Assembly: GCA_903861145.1 (NCBI GenBank)
Contig: CAIOTH010000010.1
Location: 1 to 41,001, forward strand
Reading direction: 5' to 3'
Origin: an uncultured Bacteroidota bacterium
GTDB lineage: Bacteria; Bacteroidota; Bacteroidia; Chitinophagales; LD1
DNA: 41,001 bases
The position numbers and the translations under genes were made by a program. The notes beneath the pieces are model-generated. The model saw nothing but the letters and a program-made list of their open reading frames with translations, did not search any database and was not told the DNA's origin. The first letter of the stretch is position 1. The number at the start of each line of letters is the position of its first letter. This document shows, in pieces, positions 33,334 through 41,001 of this stretch.

Positions 33334-35568
33334 CTACTCAAACTCACTCCCTTTCTCCCTGCCATTCTTCCCCTCCGAAAACTTACCGCAATCCATTTCA
33401 ATGGTCAGCTTTTCTTTAGGGGCCTCAAAGCTACGGTCAGGATTAATCTCCTGCTTAAAGTGCAGGCTATCGGTATATATTTTTTGAAAGAAATGCGCCC
33501 ATATCGGTAGCGCCGTAGTTGCCCCCTGTCCGTTCTCCATACTATGGAAACGGATATACCTATCATCGCAACCCACCCAGCTACCGGCAATCAAATCAGG
33601 CGTACACCCAATAAACCAACCATCCGAATAGCTCTGTGTAGTACCGGTCTTGCCAAAAATGTCATTCATCAAATGGAACCGGTAACGCAACCGTACTGCG
33701 GTACCACCTAGTACCACATTGCGCAATAACTCATCCATTACATAACAGGTCTGCTCATCAAGCGCCTCATTTTTATTGGCGACAAAATCCTGCAACACGT
33801 TACCGTTGCGGTCTTCAATACGGGTGAGAAAAAGCGGTTCAACATGCGTTCCCTTATTGGCATAAGTGGTGTAAGCCCCAACCATTTCTATCAGCGAAAT
33901 ATCAGCCGAACCCAAACAGATGGAAGGCTGCACCGGCACCTCACTTTTTACACCCATACTCTTAACCAAATCAACAACAGATTGCGGGCCTATTTCATGC
34001 ATCAGGTATGCAGTTACGCAGTTAACCGAGTTGGCCAATGCTTGCTTCAAACTCAGCGTGCCACCGTATTTGCTATCGCTGTTGTGCGGTGTCCAGTCCT
34101 GCAATAAATTAAAGCGCGGGTCTCCTTTTTCAAAAGTCACTAATTGGTTCGGCACTCTAAAGCACGGCGAATATCCTTTGTCGCGAATAGCCACCGTATA
34201 AACAAACGGTTTAAACGTCGAACCAATCTGCCTTTTGGTGTTGATGTTTACGTGGTCGTACTGAAAGTATTTATAGTTAACACCACCCACCCACGCACGC
34301 ACAAAACCCGATTCAGGGTCAACCGCTAAAAATCCGTTTTGCAAAATCATCCGGTGGTAACGTATCGAATCATACACCGACATCAGTGTATCCTTCTCCT
34401 CCCCAACCCCATCATAACTGAATATGCGCATCTGTATTGGCGTCTTCAGTATTTTATCTATCTCTTCTTCGCTCTTGCCCTGTGCCTTTAAATCAATATA
34501 CCGCGGGCACTTTTCATAAATGGCTTTCCACTCTACTTTAAAATCTTTCCAGGGGTCTTTGCCTTTCCAGTAAGCAAAAAACAACTTCTGCATTTCTGAC
34601 AAATGTTCCTTTTGCGCAGCCTCTGCATATCGTTGTAAGCGCGAGTCAATCGTAGTATAAATCTTTAAGCCGTCTTTGTAAATATTATACTTGCTGCCAT
34701 CCGGTTTACGATGTTGCTCACACCAATCTCTTAACCACAAACGCAGGTACTCTCTAAAGTATGGCGCCTCTCCTTCCGTCTGTGTTTCCGAATGAAAATC
34801 GAGCGCAATAGGCATCGCCCATAATGAATCGCGCTGGTGCTTATTAATAAAACTGTAATGATAAATCTGGTCGATTACTACATTTCTTCTTTGCAATGCC
34901 GCCTTCTTCCTCGTGCGCGGATTATATTCCGATGGCGCCTTTAACATGCCCACCAGCACGGCAGCTTCCTCCAGTTTTAATGAATCAACCGGTTTCCCAA
35001 AATAAACATTGGCCGCCGATTTAATGCCAAATGCATTATCGCTAAAAGGCACCGTATTAAAATACATAGCCATTATCTCTTCCTTAGTGTACGAGCGTTC
35101 CAGCTTAACTGCAATAATCCACTCCTTCAGCTTTCTGAATACCAATTGAATTTTGCTCAGCTTTTCGCGCGGAAAAAGATTTTTGGCAAGCTGCTGTGTA
35201 ACGGTACTTCCTCCCCCGCCTCCTTCATGCGCCAACACTCCTTTTATTACGCGCAGCAATGCACGCAAGTCAACACCGGTGTGCTCAAAAAACCGGATGT
35301 CCTCAGTAGCTAATAAAGCATTGCGCAGGTTGGGATTAATATTTTCGTAAGCAATGTTACTCCGGTTTTGTAAGTAGAACTTTCCAATGGTAACATTATC
35401 GGTTGAAATAACTTCAGTAGCCAGGCTGCTATTCGGATTCTCTAACTCCTCAAAGCTGGGCATGTAACCCATTTTACCTTTGGCAATTAAGTAGAAAACA
35501 AATACCAGCGAAATGATGCCTACGGTATATAAAACCCAAAAAGAAGCGTAAATTTTTTTAGATGACAT
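33334..35568 (-). CDS. penicillin-binding protein 1A (bifunctional transglycosylase/transpeptidase)
   Basis: Polymerises and cross-links peptidoglycan in the periplasm, anchored by one N-terminal membrane helix (residues ~9-29). The GT51 glycosyltransferase domain has ATEDIRFFEHTGVD with catalytic Glu89, then GGGGGSTVTQQLAKNLF and KLKEWIIAVKLER. The transpeptidase domain has SxxK at 450-453 (GSTFKPFVY), SVN at 514-516 and KTG at 640-642 (GKTGTTQSYSDGW). The 744 residues match class A PBPs of Bacteroidota. It lies 52 bases downstream of the PorW/SprE gene in the same direction, linking wall synthesis with T9SS. Equivalent symbols are ponA or mrcA. Confidence 0.95.
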   Translation of the reverse strand: MSSKKIYASFWVLYTVGIISLVFVFYLIAKGKMGYMPSFEELENPNSSLATEVISTDNVTIGKFYLQNRSNIAYENINPNLRNALLATEDIRFFEHTGVDLRALLRVIKGVLAHEGGGGGSTVTQQLAKNLFPREKLSKIQLVFRKLKEWIIAVKLERSYTKEEIMAMYFNTVPFSDNAFGIKSAANVYFGKPVDSLKLEEAAVLVGMLKAPSEYNPRTRKKAALQRRNVVIDQIYHYSFINKHQRDSLWAMPIALDFHSETQTEGEAPYFREYLRLWLRDWCEQHRKPDGSKYNIYKDGLKIYTTIDSRLQRYAEAAQKEHLSEMQKLFFAYWKGKDPWKDFKVEWKAIYEKCPRYIDLKAQGKSEEEIDKILKTPIQMRIFSYDGVGEEKDTLMSVYDSIRYHRMILQNGFLAVDPESGFVRAWVGGVNYKYFQYDHVNINTKRQIGSTFKPFVYTVAIRDKGYSPCFRVPNQLVTFEKGDPRFNLLQDWTPHNSDSKYGGTLSLKQALANSVNCVTAYLMHEIGPQSVVDLVKSMGVKSEVPVQPSICLGSADISLIEMVGAYTTYANKGTHVEPLFLTRIEDRNGNVLQDFVANKNEALDEQTCYVMDELLRNVVLGGTAVRLRYRFHLMNDIFGKTGTTQSYSDGWFIGCTPDLIAGSWVGCDDRYIRFHSMENGQGATTALPIWAHFFQKIYTDSLHFKQEINPDRSFEAPKEKLTIEMDCGKFSEGKNGREKGSEFE

Positions 35569-35620
35569 GTTCAGCTCTCAATCAAAAATAGAAATAAAAT
35601 GTAGGCAGGAAAACAAGCTC

Positions 35621-38600
35621 TTATTTCTTGTAAACACGGTTAAAGAACTTGTTAATGTAAGTATCAATATCCTTTTCTGATAAAAGGGTACTAAAGTTAA
35701 CTGTCGAAATAGCCGCTATAGCATATTGCCCCGGCTTCATATCACTAAACAACTGTCCCTGGGTAGCGATCGAATTGTAATATGCCATCACGTCCGCCTT
35801 ACTCTTAAACTGGCGTATGTTCAGCAACTTATTTTTACTGTCAATCATAACCTGCTTAACCTGCAATCTCTTATCGGCAAACTGCGTCGAGTTATAAGCA
35901 TCCACCTTCGCCGAGGTGCTCATCACCGCGCTTTGCGGTGTTGCCGGGTCCTTAATGTAAATAATAAAATAATGCACCGCCTCATCCGACCGCTTATATG
36001 GCGAAGTCGTATCTTCTGTTGCCACCGGTGGGGTAGTTACATTCGTTGTTGCACCCGGTGTAATAGCTTTTCCTGCTGTATCTTTACCGGCCACACTTGC
36101 AGTAGCTGCTGTGTCGGCCTTAAGTATACCTTTCTTAATAGCCAGTTGTTTCGCCTGCTCCATCTTTTGCAACATGGTCATTTCAGCCGTGTCAGGCCGC
36201 GCTGCATTAATAACCGGTACCGACGTCATCGACCCATACTTCGCATTCAATGAGTCCCTTGTGGTGGTATCCTTACTCAAATCAATCTGCGGCAACTTCG
36301 ATTTATTTAATAGCGATAATAAATCGGTAGCACTCTTCTTAACAGCCACATCATTCGATTTATTAATAAGGCCATTCAGTGCCTGCACATAATCGCCCAA
36401 CCTATTTTGCTTACTTAAAATCAACGCCTGTAATAATTGAAACTTGGCACTTAAAGTATTCGGCTTAAAAAGCGAGTTGCTCATTTCAATTTTATACCAC
36501 GCCGAGTCTAACCGGTTTTGGGCATAATCGTTATAAGCGCTTTCAAAATAATCATCAATGGCCTTCTCCTTCATCTTGGCCTGGTTCACATAATTAGGGT
36601 CTTTCAACACCTTCGCAATTACACTCTCCGGAAAATCTGCCAATATCATTTCCTTATACTTGGCGGCCATATCCGGCTTCTTAAGCTTCAACGCAATCAG
36701 GTAAAGGTTATAATCACTTTCAAGCTGCAACTTATGTTTCGGAAAACGCTGGTTCAACGTTTCAAACATCTCCTGTGCCTTGGAATAGGCTTCTAATCCA
36801 TCCTTGTAAATAGTACCTGCATTATAATAAGCGTCAATAAGCTTATCATTACTCTTATTCATCTTCTCTGTTGTGGTAGGTACATTCGCCAGCATCTTTT
36901 CCTCCAAAGTGCCCTTAGGCGCCTGCACACTATCCTTCTTACCAGCCGATGTATCTACCGTCGTAGCCGCCTCTTCCTCCGATGATGTAGCACTGCTCTT
37001 ATTCGCCCTCCTCCAGTCTTCTTCCAGGTTACGATTGCCCCATTTCTTCACAAAATCATTATAGCCACTTGCCCGTGTTGCCGTGTTATAAAAGTACCAA
37101 CTCGATCCACCTTGGTTTTGCGTTTGGCCGTTTTGTTGGTTAAGATTGGTATTATTAAACTGTCCCTGTTGCTTTGCTAAATCGGCAGCGGCCTTCTTAT
37201 CCGCATCTTCCTTTTCTTTTTTGGCAATGTTATTTTTTACTGCCTGCAGCAATTGGTCTTTAGGCAAAGCGGCCAGCTTTTGCAGGCTATCTTCTTCGGC
37301 AATAATGTTTAATTGCTTAACCAGGTTATCAAGTACCTTGTCGCGCTCTTCAACAGCCCTATAGCCCTTATCATTCTTGGCCATAAACCGCAGCGTCGAA
37401 TCATAATAAAACTTCGAAGGCACATAAGCCTCATCTTCATAATCCAACTCAGCAAGCTTTAAAAAAGCTATCCCCTTTTGCTCATTATCCTTCGATGCAC
37501 TAATCGAGTTGTGCAAAAACTTCCTTGCCTCCAACCGGTTATTCTCCGAAAGCGAAATAAGCGCTAACTCATAATAAACCTGGTCCCAGTAATCGCGGTA
37601 TTTACCCTGCTTAGCCATTCTTGCAAGTAGGGCGCGTATTTCTGCATTGCCACCGGCACCTCTGCCCAGTTTAGCCATTTTTAATTTGGCATAAAACTCC
37701 ATATCATAATTTGGCCTGCTATTCAACACTTCTTTAAAAGTGGCAATAGCCTTGGTACTATTACCGGTCATTTGGTAACACTGAGCCAGCACAAATAATG
37801 GCCGCACGGTCAATCTCTTTTTCTTCTTTATGTTATCTCTGGCCAGGTATTTCTCCAACGGCTCAATAGCACCGGCATAATCCTTTTTCGAAACATGGAT
37901 ATCTGCCTCCGCTAAATCCAAATCCGGGTCATAGTTTTTGTAAAAATTGTTATCGCTGCGTACATAAGTTACTATAGCCGATGCCTGGTCAAATTTGCCC
38001 TGGCGGGTATAGGTTTTAATTAACCAAACCAAAGCTTCTGAGCGGGCGGGTGTATGTATCCAAAGCGTATTTTCAGGCCTGTTATCTACCTTTTCGTAGC
38101 TTTTGGTTCCATCGGCATTTACAATAGTTTTAACCTGTGGCTTAACCGTGTTGGGTTTGGCCACAACATATTTACCCACCTTCTTCTTCAACGATTTCAT
38201 CACCTTCACGTAGTCAACCCCGTTCTTAAACTGGGTGGTAATGTATTTAAAGCTATTCGATGCCTTGTCGTATTCGCCCTTTAGATAATAAGCCTTGCCA
38301 ATAAGCAAAAAGTGGTCATCCGTCCAGTTCGAAATAGTATGCAACTGTATCGCCATCGTCGAACGCTTAATAACATCGTCCAAATCGCTCGAGTTACTGG
38401 CAAATTCCTTGGGGCTGCTATAATAAAACACAGGTATTACCGAATCGAATTTGTCCTTATGGCTGTTTTCCGATAGCGTAAAAATGCTTTTTACCTTATC
38501 GTGGGTATTAAAATAGGCATTATAGTGCGATGTAATATCCTGGTAGGCTTGCGTAGGCAGCTTGGCATGATTGGTAGTTGAACAGCCATAAACCAGCAAC

Positions 38601-38674
38601 AGCGCAACGCAAAAAGAAAATATTAATACCTTTGGCAACTTCAATTTTATCAGGGGTTTTAGGCGAACAGGCAT
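35621..38674 (-). CDS. sprE: type IX secretion lipoprotein PorW/SprE (TPR protein)
   Basis: A 1017-residue lipoprotein needed for T9SS function and gliding in relatives. Its signal peptide ends in VALLLVYGC (lipid-anchored Cys at residue 31). The typical opening follows (TNHAKLPTQAYQDITSHYNAYFN, then KVKSIFTLSENSHKDKFDSVIPVFYY, in pieces). Many tetratricopeptide units follow (HFLLIGKAYYLKGEYDKASNSF, EALVWLIKTYTRQGKFDQAS, PLFVLAQCYQMTGNSTKAIATF). A low-complexity Gln/Asn linker sits near residue 500. Further repeats and a C-terminal ~110-residue domain (EAVHYFIIYIKDP to the end) complete it. In relatives PorW connects the ring complex with other T9SS parts. It leads a minus-strand operon with PBP1A. 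Confidence 0.92.
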   Translation of the reverse strand: MPVRLKPLIKLKLPKVLIFSFCVALLLVYGCSTTNHAKLPTQAYQDITSHYNAYFNTHDKVKSIFTLSENSHKDKFDSVIPVFYYSSPKEFASNSSDLDDVIKRSTMAIQLHTISNWTDDHFLLIGKAYYLKGEYDKASNSFKYITTQFKNGVDYVKVMKSLKKKVGKYVVAKPNTVKPQVKTIVNADGTKSYEKVDNRPENTLWIHTPARSEALVWLIKTYTRQGKFDQASAIVTYVRSDNNFYKNYDPDLDLAEADIHVSKKDYAGAIEPLEKYLARDNIKKKKRLTVRPLFVLAQCYQMTGNSTKAIATFKEVLNSRPNYDMEFYAKLKMAKLGRGAGGNAEIRALLARMAKQGKYRDYWDQVYYELALISLSENNRLEARKFLHNSISASKDNEQKGIAFLKLAELDYEDEAYVPSKFYYDSTLRFMAKNDKGYRAVEERDKVLDNLVKQLNIIAEEDSLQKLAALPKDQLLQAVKNNIAKKEKEDADKKAAADLAKQQGQFNNTNLNQQNGQTQNQGGSSWYFYNTATRASGYNDFVKKWGNRNLEEDWRRANKSSATSSEEEAATTVDTSAGKKDSVQAPKGTLEEKMLANVPTTTEKMNKSNDKLIDAYYNAGTIYKDGLEAYSKAQEMFETLNQRFPKHKLQLESDYNLYLIALKLKKPDMAAKYKEMILADFPESVIAKVLKDPNYVNQAKMKEKAIDDYFESAYNDYAQNRLDSAWYKIEMSNSLFKPNTLSAKFQLLQALILSKQNRLGDYVQALNGLINKSNDVAVKKSATDLLSLLNKSKLPQIDLSKDTTTRDSLNAKYGSMTSVPVINAARPDTAEMTMLQKMEQAKQLAIKKGILKADTAATASVAGKDTAGKAITPGATTNVTTPPVATEDTTSPYKRSDEAVHYFIIYIKDPATPQSAVMSTSAKVDAYNSTQFADKRLQVKQVMIDSKNKLLNIRQFKSKADVMAYYNSIATQGQLFSDMKPGQYAIAAISTVNFSTLLSEKDIDTYINKFFNRVYKK

Positions 38675-38779
38675 TTAACACCGAAACAACAAAAATATTT
38701 CGTTTTACTTAAAATAAAAGTAGCACGATTCGGGCGGCAAAATAGGGTAAATAAGCGATATAAAGGGGTCTAAACTAAC
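38675..38779. promoter_or_regulatory. divergent promoter region sprE / M23 peptidase
   Basis: A 105-base AT-rich gap between two divergent envelope genes must contain both promoters, so a shared control site is possible. No convincing TAnnTTTG element was found by eye on either strand. Confidence 0.3.
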
Positions 38780-39652
38780 ATGGCAGAACGGGTAAAGGCA
38801 AAGCAGAATAAAAACCTGAAAAATAAGTTCAGGTTTGTCGTCCTCAACGATGAAACGTTCGAGGAGAAGTTCTCTCTTTCCCTTAGCCGTAACAACGTGT
38901 GGGTTTTTCTGGGCGTTATCAGCTTTACTCTGATTTTTTTAACAGCAGCGGCCATTATTTATACGCCGCTTAAGTACTTCATACCCGGTTTTGGCGATTA
39001 CAATTACCGTGGTCAAATATTACAACTGCAGTTTAAAACCGATTCACTGCAGGATGCACTGGATGCCAGGTCTTTATGGTTAGAAGACATAGCCAACGTA
39101 GCCAGTGGTAATATTGATACCACTCGTCCTAAAGCAAATACTCACAAAATTGATAAAGCCAGTATTAAGCTCAACGATGTAAATTCCGAAGATCAGGAAC
39201 TTCGCAAACAGGTTGAGGATGAGGACAATTATTCACTTAGTTACGGGGCCGGGCAAAACGGAGGAACCGTTGATGAGGTAAAGCAAATGCACCTGATGGA
39301 CCCTGTTGAGGGCTATGTTACCGACGAATACGACAAACAAAAGGAGCATTATGGCATTGATATAGCCGCCAAAGTAGATGCCCCGGTTAAAGCGGTTTTA
39401 GATGGCAAAGTCATTTCGGCCACATATACCCTCGAAACCGGCTATGTTATTGAAATTCAGCATGCTAACAACCTGGTTTCCATGTATAAGCATAACTCAA
39501 AGCTGCTTAAAAAGCCCGGAAGTTTCGTTAAAGCGGGCGAAGTAATTGCTTTTGTTGGCAGTACCGGCGAGCTCTCAACCGGCCCCCACCTCCATTTCGA
39601 ACTTTGGCACGAGGGCCGCTCTTTGAATCCTAAGGATTATATCGTATTTTAG
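38780..39652 (+). CDS. membrane-anchored M23 (LytM) peptidase
   Basis: A 290-residue cell-wall endopeptidase, cutting peptide cross-links or acting as an activator. The cytoplasmic basic start (MAERVKAKQNKNLKNKF) precedes one membrane helix (~41-61). A short helical periplasmic linker then leads to a LytM domain (~175-285). The zinc ligands and catalytic residues are present: His190 and Asp194 in HYGIDIA, His238 in MYKHNS, and His270/His272 in GPHLHFE. It should therefore be active. It is divergent from sprE and lies 40 bases before the bactofilin gene, the order M23-bactofilin being common for shape-related genes. Confidence 0.94.
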   Translation: MAERVKAKQNKNLKNKFRFVVLNDETFEEKFSLSLSRNNVWVFLGVISFTLIFLTAAAIIYTPLKYFIPGFGDYNYRGQILQLQFKTDSLQDALDARSLWLEDIANVASGNIDTTRPKANTHKIDKASIKLNDVNSEDQELRKQVEDEDNYSLSYGAGQNGGTVDEVKQMHLMDPVEGYVTDEYDKQKEHYGIDIAAKVDAPVKAVLDGKVISATYTLETGYVIEIQHANNLVSMYKHNSKLLKKPGSFVKAGEVIAFVGSTGELSTGPHLHFELWHEGRSLNPKDYIVF

Positions 39653-39692
39653 GCGCCCGATTTATTCTATAACCCCTTAAAACTTACGACCT

Positions 39693-40115
39693 ATGTTCGG
39701 AAAAAATAAAGAGGAAGAAGCATCAGCGGCACTGCGTGTAATGAACCAGTTTGGTCAGGGCACAACTATTAACGGCGACGTAAGCACCGAAGGCGATGTG
39801 CGTATTGATGGTAAGGTAGTAGGTAATGTAACCTCAAAATCTAAAACGGTGGTTGGTGCCACGGGCATAATTGAGGGCGATATACTTTGCCAAAACGCCT
39901 ATATAGATGGCCGCGTAAATGGCAATATAGAAGTAACTGATTTGCTTATACTTAGCAAAACTGCCTTGGTTGTAGGTAATATCAAAATCAAAAAGTTAGT
40001 GGTTGAAGAAGGCGCCAAGTTTACGGGTAACTGTATCATGGGCCTAAGTGTTGCGTGCACCGAAAACGAGGAAAAACCTGTTGCCCGCCCTAAATACGCG
40101 CAAACAGCCGTTTAA
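39693..40115 (+). CDS. bactofilin (polymer-forming cytoskeletal protein)
   Basis: A 140-residue bactofilin. The central ~95 residues form a right-handed beta-helix built from short hydrophobic rungs (TTINGDVSTEGDVRIDGKVVGNV, GIIEGDILCQNAYIDGRVNGNI, ALVVGNIKIKKLVVEEGAKFTGNCIMG, in pieces). These are flanked by unstructured ends, including a Pro-rich C-terminus (RPKYAQTAV). Bactofilins polymerise without nucleotide and position wall enzymes, often an M23 peptidase encoded next door, as here. Probably co-transcribed with the peptidase. Confidence 0.94.
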   Translation: MFGKNKEEEASAALRVMNQFGQGTTINGDVSTEGDVRIDGKVVGNVTSKSKTVVGATGIIEGDILCQNAYIDGRVNGNIEVTDLLILSKTALVVGNIKIKKLVVEEGAKFTGNCIMGLSVACTENEEKPVARPKYAQTAV

Positions 40116-40151
40116 TAAGTTTTGAAACCCTAGTTTTGCTATAAAATTTGA

Positions 40152-40179
40152 GCCAGTGTTACATACATTGGCTTTTTTT
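40152..40179 (+). terminator. rho-independent terminator after bactofilin
   Basis: GCCAGTG (40152-40158) pairs with CATTGGC (40166-40172) with one G-T pair, has a 7-base loop and is followed by seven T residues. It separates bactofilin from the AtpZ gene. Confidence 0.78.
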
Positions 40180-40214
40180 ATTATAGCTTAACTAAATTTA
40201 AGACAACAAGATTT

Positions 40215-40436
40215 ATGAAGGAAGAAAACCCCATAAAAAAAAAGCCCAATAACGATTACCTCCGCTACTCCGGCCTTGGTTTTCAACTAGCCGCAACTAT
40301 TGGCGTGGGTGTATTTATCGGTGTCGAACTCGATAAATGGCTTAAAACTTCAAAGCCATGGTTTACTATTGGCTGTAGTTTACTATTCCTGGTAGTTGGC
40401 TTTTATGCAGCGTTTAAAGATTTGCTGAAAAAGTAG
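40215..40436 (+). CDS. AtpZ/AtpI-family small membrane protein
   Basis: A 73-residue protein with a basic cytoplasmic start (KEENPIKKKPNNDYLRYSGLG) and two membrane helices (~26-43 and 50-68). Between them is the conserved GVELDKWLKTSKPWF, the pattern of the AtpZ/AtpI family linked with F1Fo ATP synthase assembly or cation supply. In Bacteroidota this gene commonly lies just before atpB. Here the next gene is on the other strand, so it is cut off from any atp operon in this window. It ends 3 bases before the convergent neighbour. Confidence 0.88.
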   Translation: MKEENPIKKKPNNDYLRYSGLGFQLAATIGVGVFIGVELDKWLKTSKPWFTIGCSLLFLVVGFYAAFKDLLKK

Positions 40437-40439
40437 TTT

Positions 40440-40712
40440 TTACCCCTGCGGCACATGCGCATCCTCAGGCAATTGGTGCTTCGGCAACCTGCTACTTTCC
40501 CCATCCGATGCATCTCCGTACTTGGCGTCATGCTCTGCATTCTTTTGCGACCTTTTATTGGCTATCACATGCTCTTCGTTCAGCGTTTTTTCGCGCAAAT
40601 CTTCCTCGCTTGGTTTGTGTTTAATATTCCTTTTGCTTTCATCCGAGCGCACGTCTTTAATATTTAATTCGGTGTTATCCGAAGCCATATTTTCGGTTCT
40701 TTGCTTATCCAT
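40440..40712 (-). CDS. small, charged, probably disordered protein, function unknown
   Basis: A 90-residue hydrophilic protein rich in Glu, Asp, Lys, Ser and Asn, with hardly any hydrophobic residues (DNTELNIKDVRSDESKRN, EDLREKTLNEEHVIANKRS). It has no signal peptide or membrane helix and is predicted to be unfolded. I do not recognise the family. Small stress-related hydrophilic proteins look like this, but that is a guess. The frame fills the space exactly up to the convergent AtpZ stop, and its composition is that of a real protein rather than chance. Confidence 0.55.
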   Translation of the reverse strand: MDKQRTENMASDNTELNIKDVRSDESKRNIKHKPSEEDLREKTLNEEHVIANKRSQKNAEHDAKYGDASDGESSRLPKHQLPEDAHVPQG

Positions 40713-40935
40713 AACAGTTGTTTATGCTAAAACAACAATCAACGTGCCATTATAGTTTGAACAGAGGTTATTCGACCCCAGGACATATTGTCGAACAAAA
40801 AAACTTTTCTCTTAATAAAACAGGCTCACCTTAAAGGTTGGTAAGCGGCTTTGGTTTCCCCTTTAGGGGACGGAAGGGGCTGACTGTTCGGTATTAGTCT
40901 AAATACTTAATACTTGCTACTAAATACTCAAACTA
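40713..40935. other. intergenic region with a TCCCC/GGGGA hairpin
   Basis: About 220 bases without a gene. A perfect 5-bp inverted repeat (TCCCC-TTTA-GGGGA, 40857-40870) lies in a GC-richer stretch that continues CGGAAGGGGCT and resembles a short dispersed intergenic repeat. The remainder is AT-rich and should hold the promoter of the small charged protein and the end signal of the gene entering from the right edge. Confidence 0.4.
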
Positions 40936-41001
40936 CTAAGCCTCAAAATCCATTTCCTTAATAGCACTTACAAAGTCAAAGCGCTCCAACAAACCGGTAT
41001 C
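40936..41001 (-). CDS. 3' end of an unidentified gene (cut by window edge)
   Basis: The minus strand from the right edge reads 21 codons, DTGLLERFDFVSAIKEMDFEA, then TAG at 40936-40938. The codon use and amphipathic helix-like pattern look like the true C-terminus of a protein. It is too short to assign a family. Confidence 0.55.
   Translation of the reverse strand, partial: DTGLLERFDFVSAIKEMDFEA

Noticed and set aside
35726-36253. 175-codon plus-strand frame inside sprE
   Set aside because: Shadow of the SprE coding sequence; Cys/His/Arg-rich with no motif.

Overview
The window comes from a member of the Bacteroidota, most likely an environmental Sphingobacteriia/Chitinophagia-type relative. 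The evidence is a complete porP-gldKLMN type IX secretion (T9SS) locus, a PorW/SprE lipoprotein, a protein with a C-terminal T9SS sorting domain, DUF4271 next to hemD, and starts that mostly lack Shine-Dalgarno sequences and sit in A-rich leaders. The composition is moderately AT-rich. No tRNA, rRNA, CRISPR array, transposase or phage gene was seen.

Left part (1-8.3 kb): lysS, cut at the left edge, and an outer-membrane barrel protein are followed by a long minus-strand run. This run goes TIGR02757 protein, small conserved protein, fumarylacetoacetase, lipoprotein, two tandem paralogous small membrane proteins, flavin reductase-like protein, alpha/beta hydrolase. Fumarylacetoacetase next to a flavin reductase points to aromatic amino-acid (tyrosine/homogentisate) catabolism.

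Middle (8.4-19.4 kb): a periplasmic helical-repeat protein with a strong terminator and a Kelch-type protein with a T9SS sorting tail lie on the plus strand. A minus-strand group follows (hemW, DUF1015, NTF2-like, cystathionine gamma-synthase). A divergent plus-strand group then holds an Omp85 protein, DUF4271 and hemD. The hemD reading frame is split by an A9 run that carries a textbook -1 slippery heptamer. Restoring the frame joins a histone-H1-like Lys/Ala tail to uroporphyrinogen-III synthase.

T9SS core (19.4-28.1 kb): porP/sprF, gldK, gldL, gldM and gldN end at a terminator. Next comes a second, diverged gldM-gldN pair with different synonymous codon use but an identical 32-nt stretch over the motor helix. 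GldL and GldM form the proton-driven motor, GldK and GldN the periplasmic ring, and PorP-like proteins the outer-membrane partner. The second pair suggests an alternative or mixed motor/ring.

Right part (28.1-41 kb): uvrC and a divergent nucleoside-diphosphate-kinase-like protein with a large insertion are followed by an ~890-bp non-coding region full of repeats. A minus-strand operon then carries PorW/SprE, PBP1A, a Sel1-repeat protein and an HD phosphohydrolase. Divergent to it are a LytM/M23 peptidase, a bactofilin and AtpZ. This links T9SS function with peptidoglycan synthesis, remodelling and cytoskeleton. The window ends in the 3' end of an unidentified minus-strand gene.

The best candidates for something new are the split hemD with its basic tail, the second gldMN pair, and the insertion-bearing NDK-like protein. 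All functional calls come from reading the sequence; no database search was run.
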